Assembly (NCBI GenBank): GCA_033032175.1
Contig: CM065329.1
Span: 11,166,985 to 11,230,984, forward strand
Length of the DNA stretch: 64,000 nt
Reading direction: 5' to 3'
Source: Saturnia japonica
Taxonomy: Eukaryota; Arthropoda; Insecta; Lepidoptera; Saturniidae
Part shown: one piece after another, positions 35,703 to 46,699 of the stretch
Position numbering within the stretch: the stretch's first letter is position 1
How the letters are laid out: each line of letters begins with the position of its first letter
Made by a program: the position numbers and the translations under genes
Notes under the pieces: generated by a model
Databases searched by the model: none
What the model was told of the DNA's origin: nothing
What the model saw: the letters and a program-made list of their open reading frames with translations, nothing else

Positions 35703-37984
35703 TTTGAAAGTGGCTGGCAGGTTAACAATGTTTCGATGGATAAAAAGAATACTTAGTGAATTTAAGGTAATTTTGATTTAAGTAACAGTAACTAAATAGA
35801 ACGGTGTTGTAGCCATAACTTGCATATGAATCGACAAACCGTTATTAACCCGGACAATAAAACTTTATTATAACGTGCTATAACAGTATTTTTAAACGTT
35901 AATTTATTGCGTTATCAAGAAATGTACGTTCTGGTCCAGCTATGGATTACCGCGTGGGATCATCTATAAGACTGAAGTCCTGAGCACTTGTTTTAGCGTT
36001 CCCCGCTCGGCGTGACACACCCATAGCAATATAACAGAGATATATATATACGTTTACACTCAACCCCCTTAACCCCTTGTCCTCCATAATCTACAATAGT
36101 CAAAAGGCTACTGTATCAGAATGTTGTGTTTTCAATAAACCATATAGGTGTCGGTTTTGCTTACATTTGTATAGATATATATTATGCAAAATAAAAATTA
36201 TAAAAATTTAATATGACGTATGTCAGTAATTCAGACCGCCATAGTGGTTGTAGGTACGTGTGACGTCACTAAACATGTAAAGTTTCTATAATACTGGTTT
36301 TGAACTTGTACTTTTATTTCAAGATTCTATCGTACTGAATTATTAAAACCAGCTGGCCCAGCATATATTGTTCTTACCTTTTCTAATAGTCAATAACACG
36401 ACAATAACAGCGCCATCTGTCCCGATATTTTTACGAAAGCTTCCAAAACTATAACAAAATAAGAATATCCATCGTTGTCGTCGTTAGTTACTAGCGGCCA
36501 TAAAAATCCAGTAGGGAAAAGGAATTTCACTTTTTTTTTTAATTTTCCTAGTATCTCTTCAAATTTTCTTTCCCTATAACTATTACAAACATTTAAAAAA
36601 AAAATAGCCGAATTGGTCTATCCGTTATAAGAATTTAAGTATGGCAGTTAGAATTTTTATTTTTTTACCCTTAAAAGTAGATATTTTAAGTAAAACTGAT
36701 TGGTAATTTTTTGAAGACATAATATTCTGTCACGGTCTGTCTCCATAGCCCATATACAATATATACACATGTTGTTTGAAATGTGATATTTTTTTAATTA
36801 ATTATAATAAAGCACACACGTCGCGCGGGAAGTGTTCACGGCGCGGTCGGATTCGCGTCGACTCTGTAGCGTTTGTCACACCACACGCACAAACATAATG
36901 AATGAATCCAGGAAGAGGTTTTATACGTTTTCGTATAAAAAAAAATTAAAAAAAAAAACTCAAATTCTTGTGCAGCATTCCATTAAAAAAAAAGGAAAAT
37001 GCAGTAAAAAGTTTTGTTGAAAATAATTTTTATTAACAGTTCAGCATAATTTACAATTTGTTTTATAAAGAAAAAGTTTATTTTTCATCATATTATAAAA
37101 AATGATAATTTCGCGCCGATTCCGCTCCTAACAGGCGCCGCCATTTTTACTTCATTGTCTATGACAATGCCGTATACTAATTTTCAGGCATATTTTCATG
37201 ATATTTTTGTTTTTCAAAACCATATTACAGCTTTTCATTTAAAACCCTTAAAGAAAACAGTTAAATATAAAATAATAATTGAAAAGTTTCCATTTGCGAT
37301 ATAATTATGATTTCAAACGACTTTATAAAATTAACCAAAGTAACCCACGTCTTTGAAACCAGTTAAACCAAACAAATAATGTTTGTTTGGAATATTATTT
37401 GTTTATTTATTCTTCTTAAATGTTCGCTGTTAAATTTTTTTTTTAAATGTATGTTCGCAGCGAGCAAAGTTGTAAATCTTACGACTATACAAGTCGACAG
37501 TTTATTTAAAAAAAAAACAACATATGTAATAGACATTTGAGAAAGATTCATTCCCATTTGTATATACCACAAATTATTTATAATTATTTTGTAAAAGTGC
37601 ATAATTAATAGTCTGGTAAATTTAACTTTTGTTGTCAGAAAAAGATGTTTAAGTTTCGCTTTATGAGAAAAATCGTGTATCCTTGATAAATGTACTTTGT
37701 AAATTGCAGTCAGTTTTGTAAAATTCTAAAACGTTTAATTAATCGCCCTGACTGATATATGTATTGTATTTGTAAATTGTTTATCCGGTTTAGTTTTTAA
37801 TATATGATTTTGGAATTAATAAGTTTTTTTATTATCTGTTGACACCTTTTTTTATTACTTATTCGACGCCACCGTTCCTGATGAGTAAGTATTTAACAAA
37901 CACGACCACTAATGTCCATGTCGGCCTTCAAGCCTCGGAAACTGGATATATACTGGTTGATCCACGAAACGTGATAAATGGGTT

Positions 37985-38290
37985 TTTGGCGGGATCTTAA
38001 AGTGACATGTGGTATTTGTTTTTAATTTATTAACTTAGTTTTTTGACCCCATATTATGTAATATTGGTGGCTTTTTGAGTTACATAGTTTGGTTGTTATG
38101 CGTAAGTGAAGTGGATTGATTACCAATATAAAGCAGAAAACATGCATGTTGGGATGTCACTAAAACTCCCTAGATGGTTCTCAACAGAGAGCCACAATCT
38201 TGTCAGAAGACCCCATTTACTAAGCCTTGAAAACATTGACACTGGCAAGTGGTTTTTGCGGCGCCAAAACAAGAAGAAGACCGTCACAAA
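37985..38290 (+). repeat. Dispersed repeat R30, copy c (diverged)
   Basis: Contains tttggcgggatcttaaagtg, tatgtaatattggtggcttt, gcgtaagtgaagtggattg and aagaagaagaccg in the same order as R30a. It lies only about 270 bases after the end of duplication copy 2. Confidence 0.6.
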
Positions 38291-38729
38291 TCAAACGAGA
38301 GTCAACTTTTTTTAAATGGCCTCTCGTGATCATCGAATTCTGCCAGCACAGAGTACTTTTGTATAAAGGAGATCTCCCTGTCTCAAGTCAGTCTTAGGAG
38401 AGTCACTTCCTAATCGAATTTTATATAGTTTTGTACCGTGAATGCTTTGGACTATCTAGATTGTTTACTGGATATTTGTGAAGACCGGCATGATAGCTGA
38501 GGTTGACGATGGATTCTAGATCCTTCGGTAGTCGCCGATGTTATTGGGTTACTCTGTGCTCATCGTTAGGTAGCGTAGTCACTTTGCTTGTACACCGGCT
38601 AATATTGGAACGTAACACGCCTAAAAGCGGACGATAATGACAGTGTCTCAGTGTATGGTGATAGCGATTCAGACGAATACAATTACAGTGTCCTACTAAT
38701 AAAAGTTTTTTAGTTAATTGTGTAGTAAA
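38291..38729. other. No recognisable gene
   Basis: Contains a block (gaggttgacgatggattcta) with weak likeness to 14470-14490 and 16900-16925. No coding content. Confidence 0.3.
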
Positions 38730-39252
38730 AATCAAAATAATCTTTATTCAATTTAGGCCCTAAAAAGGCACTTATGAATGTCAAAACACTACTGGCGGTT
38801 CGGAAAATATCCCAGACATCAAGAAGAACCGGTAAGAAAGTCGATCGGGTTTACCTATCTCTTTTTTTTTTTTGTTAACTGTACAAATGTTACAAATATA
38901 ACAGGTACAATAATAATATATTAGTGGATGCACAGAGAGGGAATCACTTCCAGACATCACTATCATTCACTTAATGATCCACCCTATAATAAACCTTTTG
39001 ACAGTAAAATCCGCTTGACATGGTCCTTGAACTTGTTGTCAGGTAAATCAGTAATGTGCTTCGGGATCTTGTTATAGAACTTAACACTATTACCTAAAAA
39101 ACTTTTATTAGTCTTACTAAGTCTAAAACATGGTACGACTAATTTATCTTTATTTCTAGTATTTACATTGTGCTGATCTTTGAAAAAATCCAGCTTGTCT
39201 AAGTTTTTACGGACATACATTAAGTTATCAAAGATGTATTGGGAAAATGTAA
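38730..39252 (-). mobile_element. Non-LTR retrotransposon 3' end, reverse copy
   Basis: On the - strand, 39252-38984 encodes the last 90 or so residues of a reverse transcriptase, with DNLMYVRKNLDKLDFF, NTRNKDKLVVPCFRLSK and FYNKIPKHITDLPDNKFKDH, ending at TAA. The NTRNK...RLSK pattern is common in jockey/CR1-like elements of insects. The UTR runs to about 38730 (ttttccgaaccgcc, aagtgcctttttagggccta, then tcaaaataatctttattc). 5'-truncated. The first residues of the open frame (39292-39254) come from the neighbouring inverted copy. Confidence 0.75.
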
Positions 39253-39560
39253 ACTTCCTAAGCATTACCGATTTGCCCGGTAATAAGTTCAAGAATCATG
39301 TTAAGCCAGTTTTATTGGGTAGCTGATTATGTAAATGATGGTGATGTCTGGATGTGATTCCCTCTCTGTACATCTACTGAAAATGATAATAGCTGTATAT
39401 AATTTTATACTGTAAAAACTATTTAAAAAAAGTAAATCGAGTTTGTTGTCGGTTCTTCTCGATGTCTGGGATAATTTCCGAACCGGTGGCAGTGTTTTGA
39501 CATCCATAAGTGCCTTCTTAGGACCTAATGAAAATTAAATGAAATGAAAAGTATTTTGAT
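39253..39560 (+). mobile_element. Non-LTR retrotransposon 3' end, forward copy head to head
   Basis: Begins cttcctaagcattaccgatt and runs on the + strand through the same coding end and UTR (gatgtctggatgtgattccc, ttttccgaaccggtggc, cttcttaggacctaatg). With the reverse copy to its left it forms a head-to-head pair. Confidence 0.65.
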
Positions 39561-40269
39561 TTTGACCCAGCAAATATTTTGTTTTAAGCTAGCTCTCGAC
39601 TAGTCATAATGTTAAGAAGTTAGCAGTGACGTAATTAGCCTTCTATGCGCCGGGTGTGAGAGTGTAAAACTGCACCCTTTAAAAATGTTATAGGTATTGT
39701 TTGTGGTCCTGGAATGGTAATTTCTGCACCCTTCTAGAGTCTGTGCCCTGTGCATGGGCTCCGCCCTAGTTACGGTACTAGAAGTTAGCTAATATCTTAT
39801 TATATTAAATGAGCAATTATTGTGTATAAATATGTAATTGGTTTCTCAATTTGGATGAAACTTTGCATTTAGATAATATTTACATTCCAAGTTTACCTAG
39901 ATAGGTGTTTTTCTTTTTATTGTTTATAAGACACCGAGCACGGCTCGGTCTCCAAGATATTTTTACTTAATACGCTGATCTAAAAAGTGGTATTACTTCT
40001 GTATTACGGATGCCAGAAGACGCCGACAGGGGCTTAAACTATTTAATAGTGGTGGATGCTAAGATACATGCTATTCTAATGCCTACCACCGTAACAAATA
40101 AGTTGGTAGTCATATATATATATATATATATATATGCCGGAGGAGGAGCTTCTCCGTCGTTATTATTGTTCATTGTCAATTTTTATAATCGTGGGCATCG
40201 GTGGGGTAGTTGAATAGCACAAACTCATATCACGAATTAGATGTTAATTATTTAAAAGATTAAATTACA
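39561..40269. other. Gene-free stretch
   Basis: Contains the (AT)n run at 40112-40135. Upstream text is AT-rich without coding content. Confidence 0.35.
40112..40135. repeat. (AT)n microsatellite
   Basis: Twelve uninterrupted AT units. Confidence 0.95.
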
Positions 40270-40620
40270 GATAGTATGTGGGTTTAATAGGGTACGTCTT
40301 TCAGAATGCAGCGTGGCCCGGAGAAAAACAAACTGTTCGCACTTGACCTTCAGGAGTTAACCTTAGCGAAAGCAGTGGAGTTAGCAGAAAGCGTGCGTTG
40401 TGCACGCAAGGGGGCAGCAGCGTTATCGTCGGAGTCGGCGCAGGGGCCGCCGTCGATCGAGGCGTTGTTCAAGATTGCGACCATCACAAACGAGCCTAGT
40501 GCTAACAAAGAAAAGTGTTCAGTGTGCGGTTATAAAAATCATAAAACGTCTCAGTGTCGGTTAGCTAGTTATACCTGTAAAATTTCGTAGGAAACAGTGG
40601 CGAGTGACGATGACGGTAAG
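40270..40620 (+). pseudogene. Gypsy-type gag remnant with zinc knuckle
   Basis: 40306-40587 is open and includes LTLAKAVELAESVRCARK and the knuckle CSVCGYKNHKTSQC, which fits C-x2-C-x4-H-x4-C. Before 40306 the gag reading continues in another frame (VCGFNRVRL), so a frameshift is present. It lies directly upstream of a protease remnant. The order gag-PR-RT on the + strand supports a Ty3/gypsy-type element. Confidence 0.75.
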
Positions 40621-40689
40621 AAAATAAAATGTTCATATAAGTGTGAACTATGACTTTAGTAGTTTCGATTCAGGATATTAAGCAAAAGT

Positions 40690-40900
40690 TCGAAGTCGAT
40701 ACCGGATCAGCGGTCACAGCGATTTTCGAAAAAGTATATAAAAAATATTTTGAAAAACTCCATTAACACTGACGACGGATCAGCTATTTACGTATACGTG
40801 GCCTGCAATCTATTGTTTGGGAATATTGAAATTGCCTTTTACTTGTTTAAAAAAAACACAAGTAGTTAACGTGCGAGTTATACATTGTTTGGAATACGGG
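40690..40900 (+). pseudogene. Gypsy-type aspartic protease remnant
   Basis: KFEVDTGSAVTAI near 40690-40728 carries the D-T/S-G active-site motif of retroviral-type proteases. The reading continues with frame changes to KLPFTCLKKTQVVNVRVIHC near 40835-40893. The expected next motif, GGPPILGRDF, appears only at about 42480, after some 1.5 kb of unrelated DNA. Confidence 0.65.
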
Positions 40901-40904
40901 TTCA

Positions 40905-42450
40905 TTGGCCGCATCGTACGATGCCGCGATCGGCGTGATTGGCGAATTGTCCGGCAGATGCGTCGTTCGGCCGCCCGCCTTTCGTCCCACGGCTCTGCTC
41001 GCACGTAAGCCAAACTACTTCGTGCTTTGGCCGTGAACTCGCGTCCTTTTTGGTTCGTACGCACTACGTCATCCTGGACGTTTAGCTAGCGCTGAGATAT
41101 AAATATGAATATGTGATTTACGGTGGTTGAAGTTTTTGCATTGTATAATTTTGATTTGATGAACTGATTGCTTGAGTGATAGTGTCCTACCATTTGAGGC
41201 TGCCACACACACATACATACAGTTCACTCCACAACACACAAATACTTCACAATCTTCAGTCCAGGTCGACGGAGCAAGGTCAAGGTCACCGCCCGCTCCT
41301 GACGAGGTGAGTCTATTTTATTAGAATAATTACTGTGTATCGCAGCAATAGTTTCGAGAGGTATTGTTACGATTATAATTTAGTTTAGGATAGTTATGTA
41401 TAAATTTCCAGCATACCTTACAATTTTCAGTTAATATATGTTTTACAAATTATTATTACACAATTTAAAAGTCCATAACCGAGACGTTCTTCTTGTTCCG
41501 ACAGCTCAGCGTAGAGATCCTTGCCTAGGATCTAGAATAGAAGACAGCACGGTGTAGGCCGTATCAGGATACACTGCTCAAGCAGACGACGCAGCACCAA
41601 ATATCTTATCTATTGAGATTTCCTCATACGTAAAAGGAAAAGTTATTATTTGTATTATAAATACAAAATCCAGGTGATACTTTCCCGGTAGTGTTCTTTC
41701 AATGTTCAGTAGGTATTTGTCGTTTTGACAAAGGGTATTTCACCCATATTAATATTAAAATTATAAATTATAACAATTAAAATAACTTTTCTATATAAAT
41801 ATGTTATAAAATAAACTATCTTTTCGACTCCCAGGTCTGTTGTACAATAATTTGGTTTCTATTAAAACATTTGATAAATATTATATAAACGTTACTACGA
41901 TTCAAAGGTCTGCCGTGCAATCAATAAAACATGATCAGATCCATCCTGAAGAATCTGTCATACTCTCTGTTCAAATTTTCTCTTTTGTTTTCGTTTGAAT
42001 TCAAAATTTCATCTTACTAGACTTTTCTTATTTTAAAAATTAAAAATAAATCTAATCATAGATTTATTTTGCTAAACTAGAACCTGGATAGAATATTTGT
42101 CTATACCTGAGAAACTCCTAATTGCGCATGCTCTATTACTATCAAAGAATTATCAATGACAGAGATTGTCATAATATTGCAATGTAAACAATACGAACCT
42201 AAAATATTAACAAAGCTGTTATTAAACCAAAATTATCAAGTTATAAATTATCTAAACGCATCAATACATAAACCTATCATTAATTGGTATCCTGGAAATA
42301 AAAGAATAGGTACACCAAAACAATAATAAGGTAAATCAAATGAACTTATGATAAATAATATAAAGTAGATATTAAATAAGATTATCTTCCAGATAAATAA
42401 TATAACAGTATTGATTCGCGATTGATTGAATGAAAAGCCCAGCACATATT
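40905..42450. other. Noncoding DNA splitting the gypsy remnant
   Basis: The protease reading breaks off near 40900 and resumes near 42470. The first part (40905-41300) is G+C-richer and has a TATA-like gatataaatatg near 41095. A GACGAG/GTGAGT donor context follows at 41308, and a pyrimidine-rich acceptor (cttcttgttccgacag) ends at about 41505. The remaining 900 bases are AT-rich. It may be an LTR or another inserted element; I could not find its borders. Confidence 0.4.
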
Positions 42451-42975
42451 TCACGAACCTTCTCGAATATACTTGATGGCGGACCCCCAATTTTAGGTCG
42501 GGATTTTATCTGTTTATTTAGTTTACAAATAATGCAAATACATTATTGTCAATCTGATACAATTTGCGAACAGTTAAAATTACAATATCCATCTGTATTC
42601 TCAAACGAATTAGGTGTGTTTACAAAGTATCGGGTTGAATTACAATGAAAAGATAACTTCAAACCGGGTTTTTTAAAGCTCGTGCCATTGCATTTGCACT
42701 TAGAGATAAGGTTAACAGCGAGCTCGATCGTTTGGTACGTGCAACCAGTTCAGCATTCGGATTACGCATCAACCATTGTACCTGTATTAAAGCGCGATGG
42801 TTCAGTCAGGCTGTGCGTTGAATATTCTGTAAGTGTAAACAAACAACTGGTTGTTGAACAGTATCCGTTACCAACATCTCAAGAACTTTTTACAAAATTA
42901 CACGGGCACCAACAGTTTACCAAAATGGATTTAACACAAGCGTATTCACAGTTCTTATTGGACGAGGCATCCATA
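42430..42975 (+). pseudogene. Gypsy-type reverse transcriptase remnant
   Basis: DGGPPILGRDF at 42477 marks the protease-RT junction. A stop follows at 42646. Then comes the RT start region: STIVPVLKRDGSVRLCVEYS, with the K-x-DGS-x-R-h-C motif, and KMDLTQAYSQFLLDE, which has the D-x-x-x-A/S-Y first catalytic aspartate block. The reading ends at 42975, followed by a CRE-bearing repeat. The YxDD block, RNase H and integrase are missing. Confidence 0.85.
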
Positions 42976-43051
42976 CATACATATCACTAACGCCATCGAG
43001 CGCCGCCTGGTGGCGCTGGCGTTTCGAATCCGACTTGATGTCGACATATAT

Positions 43052-43400
43052 AAACATTCACTAATTAAAAAAATAAAAAATTGCCACAAAAACGCGGCTT
43101 TACGATCCCGTGACGTCACCATTCGTTTTATATGATAACAGTGACAAATGTGACAACTCACACAAGAGTATAACGTTCATATTTCCTGAATGGTGACGTC
43201 ACGATTTCTAATCTGCGTTGCAAAACACGTGACTCACAGAGCCAAAAAATATTAATTTTTTTTTAAATTAATTTAAATAACTAAACAATTACTTTTCCAC
43301 ATTTGTTTTGTTTTAGGATTTTTATCTATAGACCAATATTACTGAATAATTTACTTTAATTTTTAAACATACAGTCAACTCGTGGATTGCTGGCCCTGCC
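43052..43400 (+). repeat. CRE-bearing short interspersed element, copy 4 of 4
   Basis: Palindromes at about 43111 (cccgtgacgtcaccattcg) and 43192 (atggtgacgtcacgatttc). Ends in tttttaaacatacagtcaac and tcgtggat like copy 1. It lies directly after the gypsy RT remnant. Confidence 0.7.
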
Positions 43401-44265
43401 CTAAATAACAGTAGGTAACCGTCGCGTCGCAACGCTGGACCTACAAAGCCATATTACATGGAGGTACAACAATTAGCTGGGGTTTATATTAACTCATACC
43501 TAGTTTTTCACCATAAACATGGTGGTCATTTATCCCCTATCATTATATCCCGTGTTGACTTAACAGTTAGGTTTCTAAAAAAAAAACTCAAAACATTTTA
43601 TTAACTTTATTGTTTTCAAGAATAAAACTTATATGTACATATTTAAATAAAACACATTTATTAATCATATTAAATAATATTTGTTTCATAAAACTTACGC
43701 TTGTTTATTCTTTTAAATAACTTATTTTGACTAAAAACAAAGATTTACCGTAACGTTCAACTGAAATTGTTTATGATCGCCGGTGTTACCAAATTATCTT
43801 TTCAAAACCTACCGCGCTTTAACCGAGGACCTACCTCTCTTGCCTATAGCTCCAAGATTTTTTGTAATACAAAGTCCAACGAGTGCTAACATTGAGTAAC
43901 AGTTCTCTAAAAATTATTGTTCCTCTTACCAAATTTCAAGTAGTTTTTTTAATAACCTGGTAACACTGCTAAACATTAAACCATTGCAATTGATCGTTAC
44001 AAGAATCTTTATGTAGATTTGGAATTTATTTAAAATAAATAAATAATTTTCATCACCACAAGCGTGTTATCAAGATCTGTAAGCTAACAATAATTCGACA
44101 AAATTGATGATGGTAGTTGAAGAATTCAAATTTTATCACGCATACAATAATGTGATGAATTTATAAAGTGACGTACTTGAATAAGGCAGTGAATGCTTTG
44201 TAATATTTTTCATATATGGTGAAGAATTTTTAATAAAACTTCTCAAATGCATACTGTTTGTTTTT
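43401..44265. other. No recognisable gene
   Basis: AT-rich without coding content or clear repeats. Confidence 0.35.
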
Positions 44266-44370
44266 TTTTCTAATGGTAAGTCGTTTAGGCTATAGAGCGT
44301 ACTAAATAAATATACATAAATACATACAAACGCTCGAAAAACAACCCTCCTTTTTCGCAGTCGGGTAAAA
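44266..44370 (+). repeat. LINE-tail repeat (family of 9000-9155)
   Basis: taagtcgtttaggctataga and cctttttcgcagtcgggtaa; third copy of the family. Confidence 0.55.
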
Positions 44371-44669
44371 AGAGAAGTCATCACTTACAAAAGATCAATG
44401 CGGAGACCATGGGCGTAAACAGTACTTTAGCCAAGCGGCCGGGGGGCGAGGTAAAAGTAATGGTTTTTTTTATCCGGCTTTCTCTTCTTTTCAGGGGCTC
44501 TCCGATCGAGCGCTTAACAGAATTTGCCAGAAAGAGGGGAGGGGATTGAGTTGCCCCCCTTCCGATACAGACAGTTTCGGTTACGAAGTTACATAAAATA
44601 AGTGACAATTAGCAAAGTATAGTGCTTATTTTAAAATTGTGAAATCGCATTATTTCTATCGTTAAATTT

Positions 44670-45090
44670 TTTTGAAATATCATTGAAACCTCCAAAGCGG
44701 GAAGTAAAATAAGGTAGACAAAATGGCGTCTGTCATAGGATAACCGAAACGTTCCTTTTTTGTAAGTGATACGTAGTATATTGAATTTATAGTTTCCAAA
44801 TTATGTAATGATAAATAATATATTATTGGGTATGTTGAATAACACAAAATATTTTATTAACAAATAAAAACCCTTAATACAGTATTTAAACGGTAGCACA
44901 ACGTAACAAAAATGGATGTGACAACATTATTTTTTAATTTGACATTAGTCATTGTCAAATTCTGAAACTATAAAATCAACATACTGCGAGTTACTTACAA
45001 AAAGGAATGTTTCAGTTGGCTCCGTGACAGACGCCATTTTGTCTACCTTATTTTACTTCCGGCTTTGGCGGTTACGATGTGATTTTATAA
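44670..45090. mobile_element. MITE with long terminal inverted repeats
   Basis: The left arm (about 44690-44775: ccaaagcgggaagtaaaata, aggtagacaaaatggcgtct, then gttccttttttgtaagt) is the reverse complement of the right arm (about 44985-45075) with modest divergence. Similarity extends about 25 bp further out. The core is about 200 bp of AT-rich DNA with no protein. Superfamily and target duplication not determined. Confidence 0.75.
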
Positions 45091-45154
45091 CATCTTTACA
45101 TAAGTCCTTTAAGGCTGTGTTAGACTTAAAAATATATAAAATAAAATATGAAGA

Positions 45155-45364
45155 TACAATTTCACACACGGCCATTTAATTCCAAACTAAGCAAAGCTTG
45201 TAAAATGGTAACTAAACAGCTGATATACATACATATATAGATATTAACACCCAGACACACAACTGACATTATGCTCATCACACAAAGTCAGTCATGGGCG
45301 GGGATCGAAACCGCAACCTCTCGGCTCATTAGTGGTGTTTACTACCACTGCGCCACGAGGCCTG
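45155..45364 (-). repeat. tRNA-derived SINE, family S2, copy 2
   Basis: On the - strand: A box tggcgcagtggtag and B box ggtttcgatcccc, then the body found also at 21851-22075 (cacacaaagtcagtcatggg, aaacagctgatatacataca). Copies differ at few positions, so the family was recently active. No anticodon stem-loop can be assigned, so it is not a tRNA gene. Confidence 0.8.
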
Positions 45365-45521
45365 TGAGGACACTTTGTTTAAAGGCTGTGACGCAAAGCG
45401 CTCTCACTCAAGTCTCAGAAAGAAATTTCTCTCTAATTGGGGCAAGTCCAACTGGTGGAACACCTCCACCCTATAGAAGATCACAGCCAAGTATCCTTGT
45501 GTTCAAAGCTCCTTGGGGAGA

Positions 45522-45542
45522 GGGGGGGGGGGGGGGGGGGGG
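45522..45542 (+). repeat. Poly-G run of about 21
   Basis: Uninterrupted G tract inside a tail-type repeat (ctccttggggag before it). It could form a G-quadruplex; length may be affected by sequencing error. Confidence 0.85.
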
Positions 45543-46690
45543 TAGAAGATGGTCATTGCGCTATTGATACCTGTGGTGTTACAAACGTGAATTAGCTACG
45601 GTAGCCGTTTACCGTGCATGCACCGTTACAACTATAATAAAGATCGACACAAACCGTAAATGACTAATCGAGACGAGAAAAAAAAATTTAAAACTTTTCG
45701 ATATAATTAATAAACTTAAAGCGATTATATGCGCGCGAGTTGAATGCAGTCGGGGACTGAGGTGAAGAGCGAGAGCACCCCCCTCCTTGTTATTTTTTGT
45801 TTTTAATAATGACTGATCAGAGTCCATTGAATTATGTTAATAAAAAAAACCTTTTTTTTATTCAACGCCAGCAAACGCGGGAAAACGCGAAAAGTGAATC
45901 TGATTATGATTAAATTTCAGAAATTTATATTTTCAATTTAATATCTCTGTGTGAAGTAATTGATTTAAAAAAAATTTAGATACATTATTACCAGTTTTTT
46001 TCTTCATTACGATAACCAAAATTTAAATCTTAAATTTAAAACAACGTTAAAGTTTATCGATATCCTCATTATCTACTGCAATAATTTTAATTAGGTCAAA
46101 GCATTATCAAATTCCTTAACTCTGCATTGAACTCGCGCACAACCCATCCTACATATTATATCCAAATATATATTAACATTACACTCAAAACTGAACTGAA
46201 AAAGCTCCATCTATGATATTGGAGTATAAAACTCTTCAATTATATTATGTATTTCCCGGGGAAATACCCATGCTTTCCTGTTTAAATACAATACAGTGTG
46301 TTCGTTCATCAGTTTAATTCGTACTAAAAAGTAAAAACTACCCACATAAGAATGCCAATCTTATGACACACATTACAACATAATTGTATCTTCAACACCT
46401 GGACTGTACGTGGAGGGTAGATTGCAAATTTAACGCAGTGTTGATCGCAAAGGTGAGCAACTGACGCCCTCTATGTTACTTTTAATATAAACGATTTATG
46501 TATAGTAAACGGGATTTTATTATTTATATAAATATACATTCACAGCTAATTTTGCACTTGATAGTTTAAGGCCATTTATATATCCGATATAATATTTGCT
46601 ATAGTGAAAAGGTCGTAATTTTGTCTACTATATATTTTATCGCATTATGTCATTAATAAAGTGATGTATAATTAGAACTGGCAACCCTAT
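45543..46690. other. No recognisable gene
   Basis: Mostly AT-rich. A tail-type repeat runs from 45540 to 45640. No coding content found. Confidence 0.35.
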
Positions 46691-46699
46691 TAACGAGGC

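Larger units (their letters stand above)
32775..37716 (+). repeat. Tandem segmental duplication, copy 2 (4942 bp)
   Basis: Second copy, starting directly after the first without spacer and ending cagtcagttt before tgtaaaattctaaaacg. Offsets between matching features are 4944 at the left end and 4942 from about 29.4 kb on, which shows only small indels in homopolymers. Confidence 0.95.
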
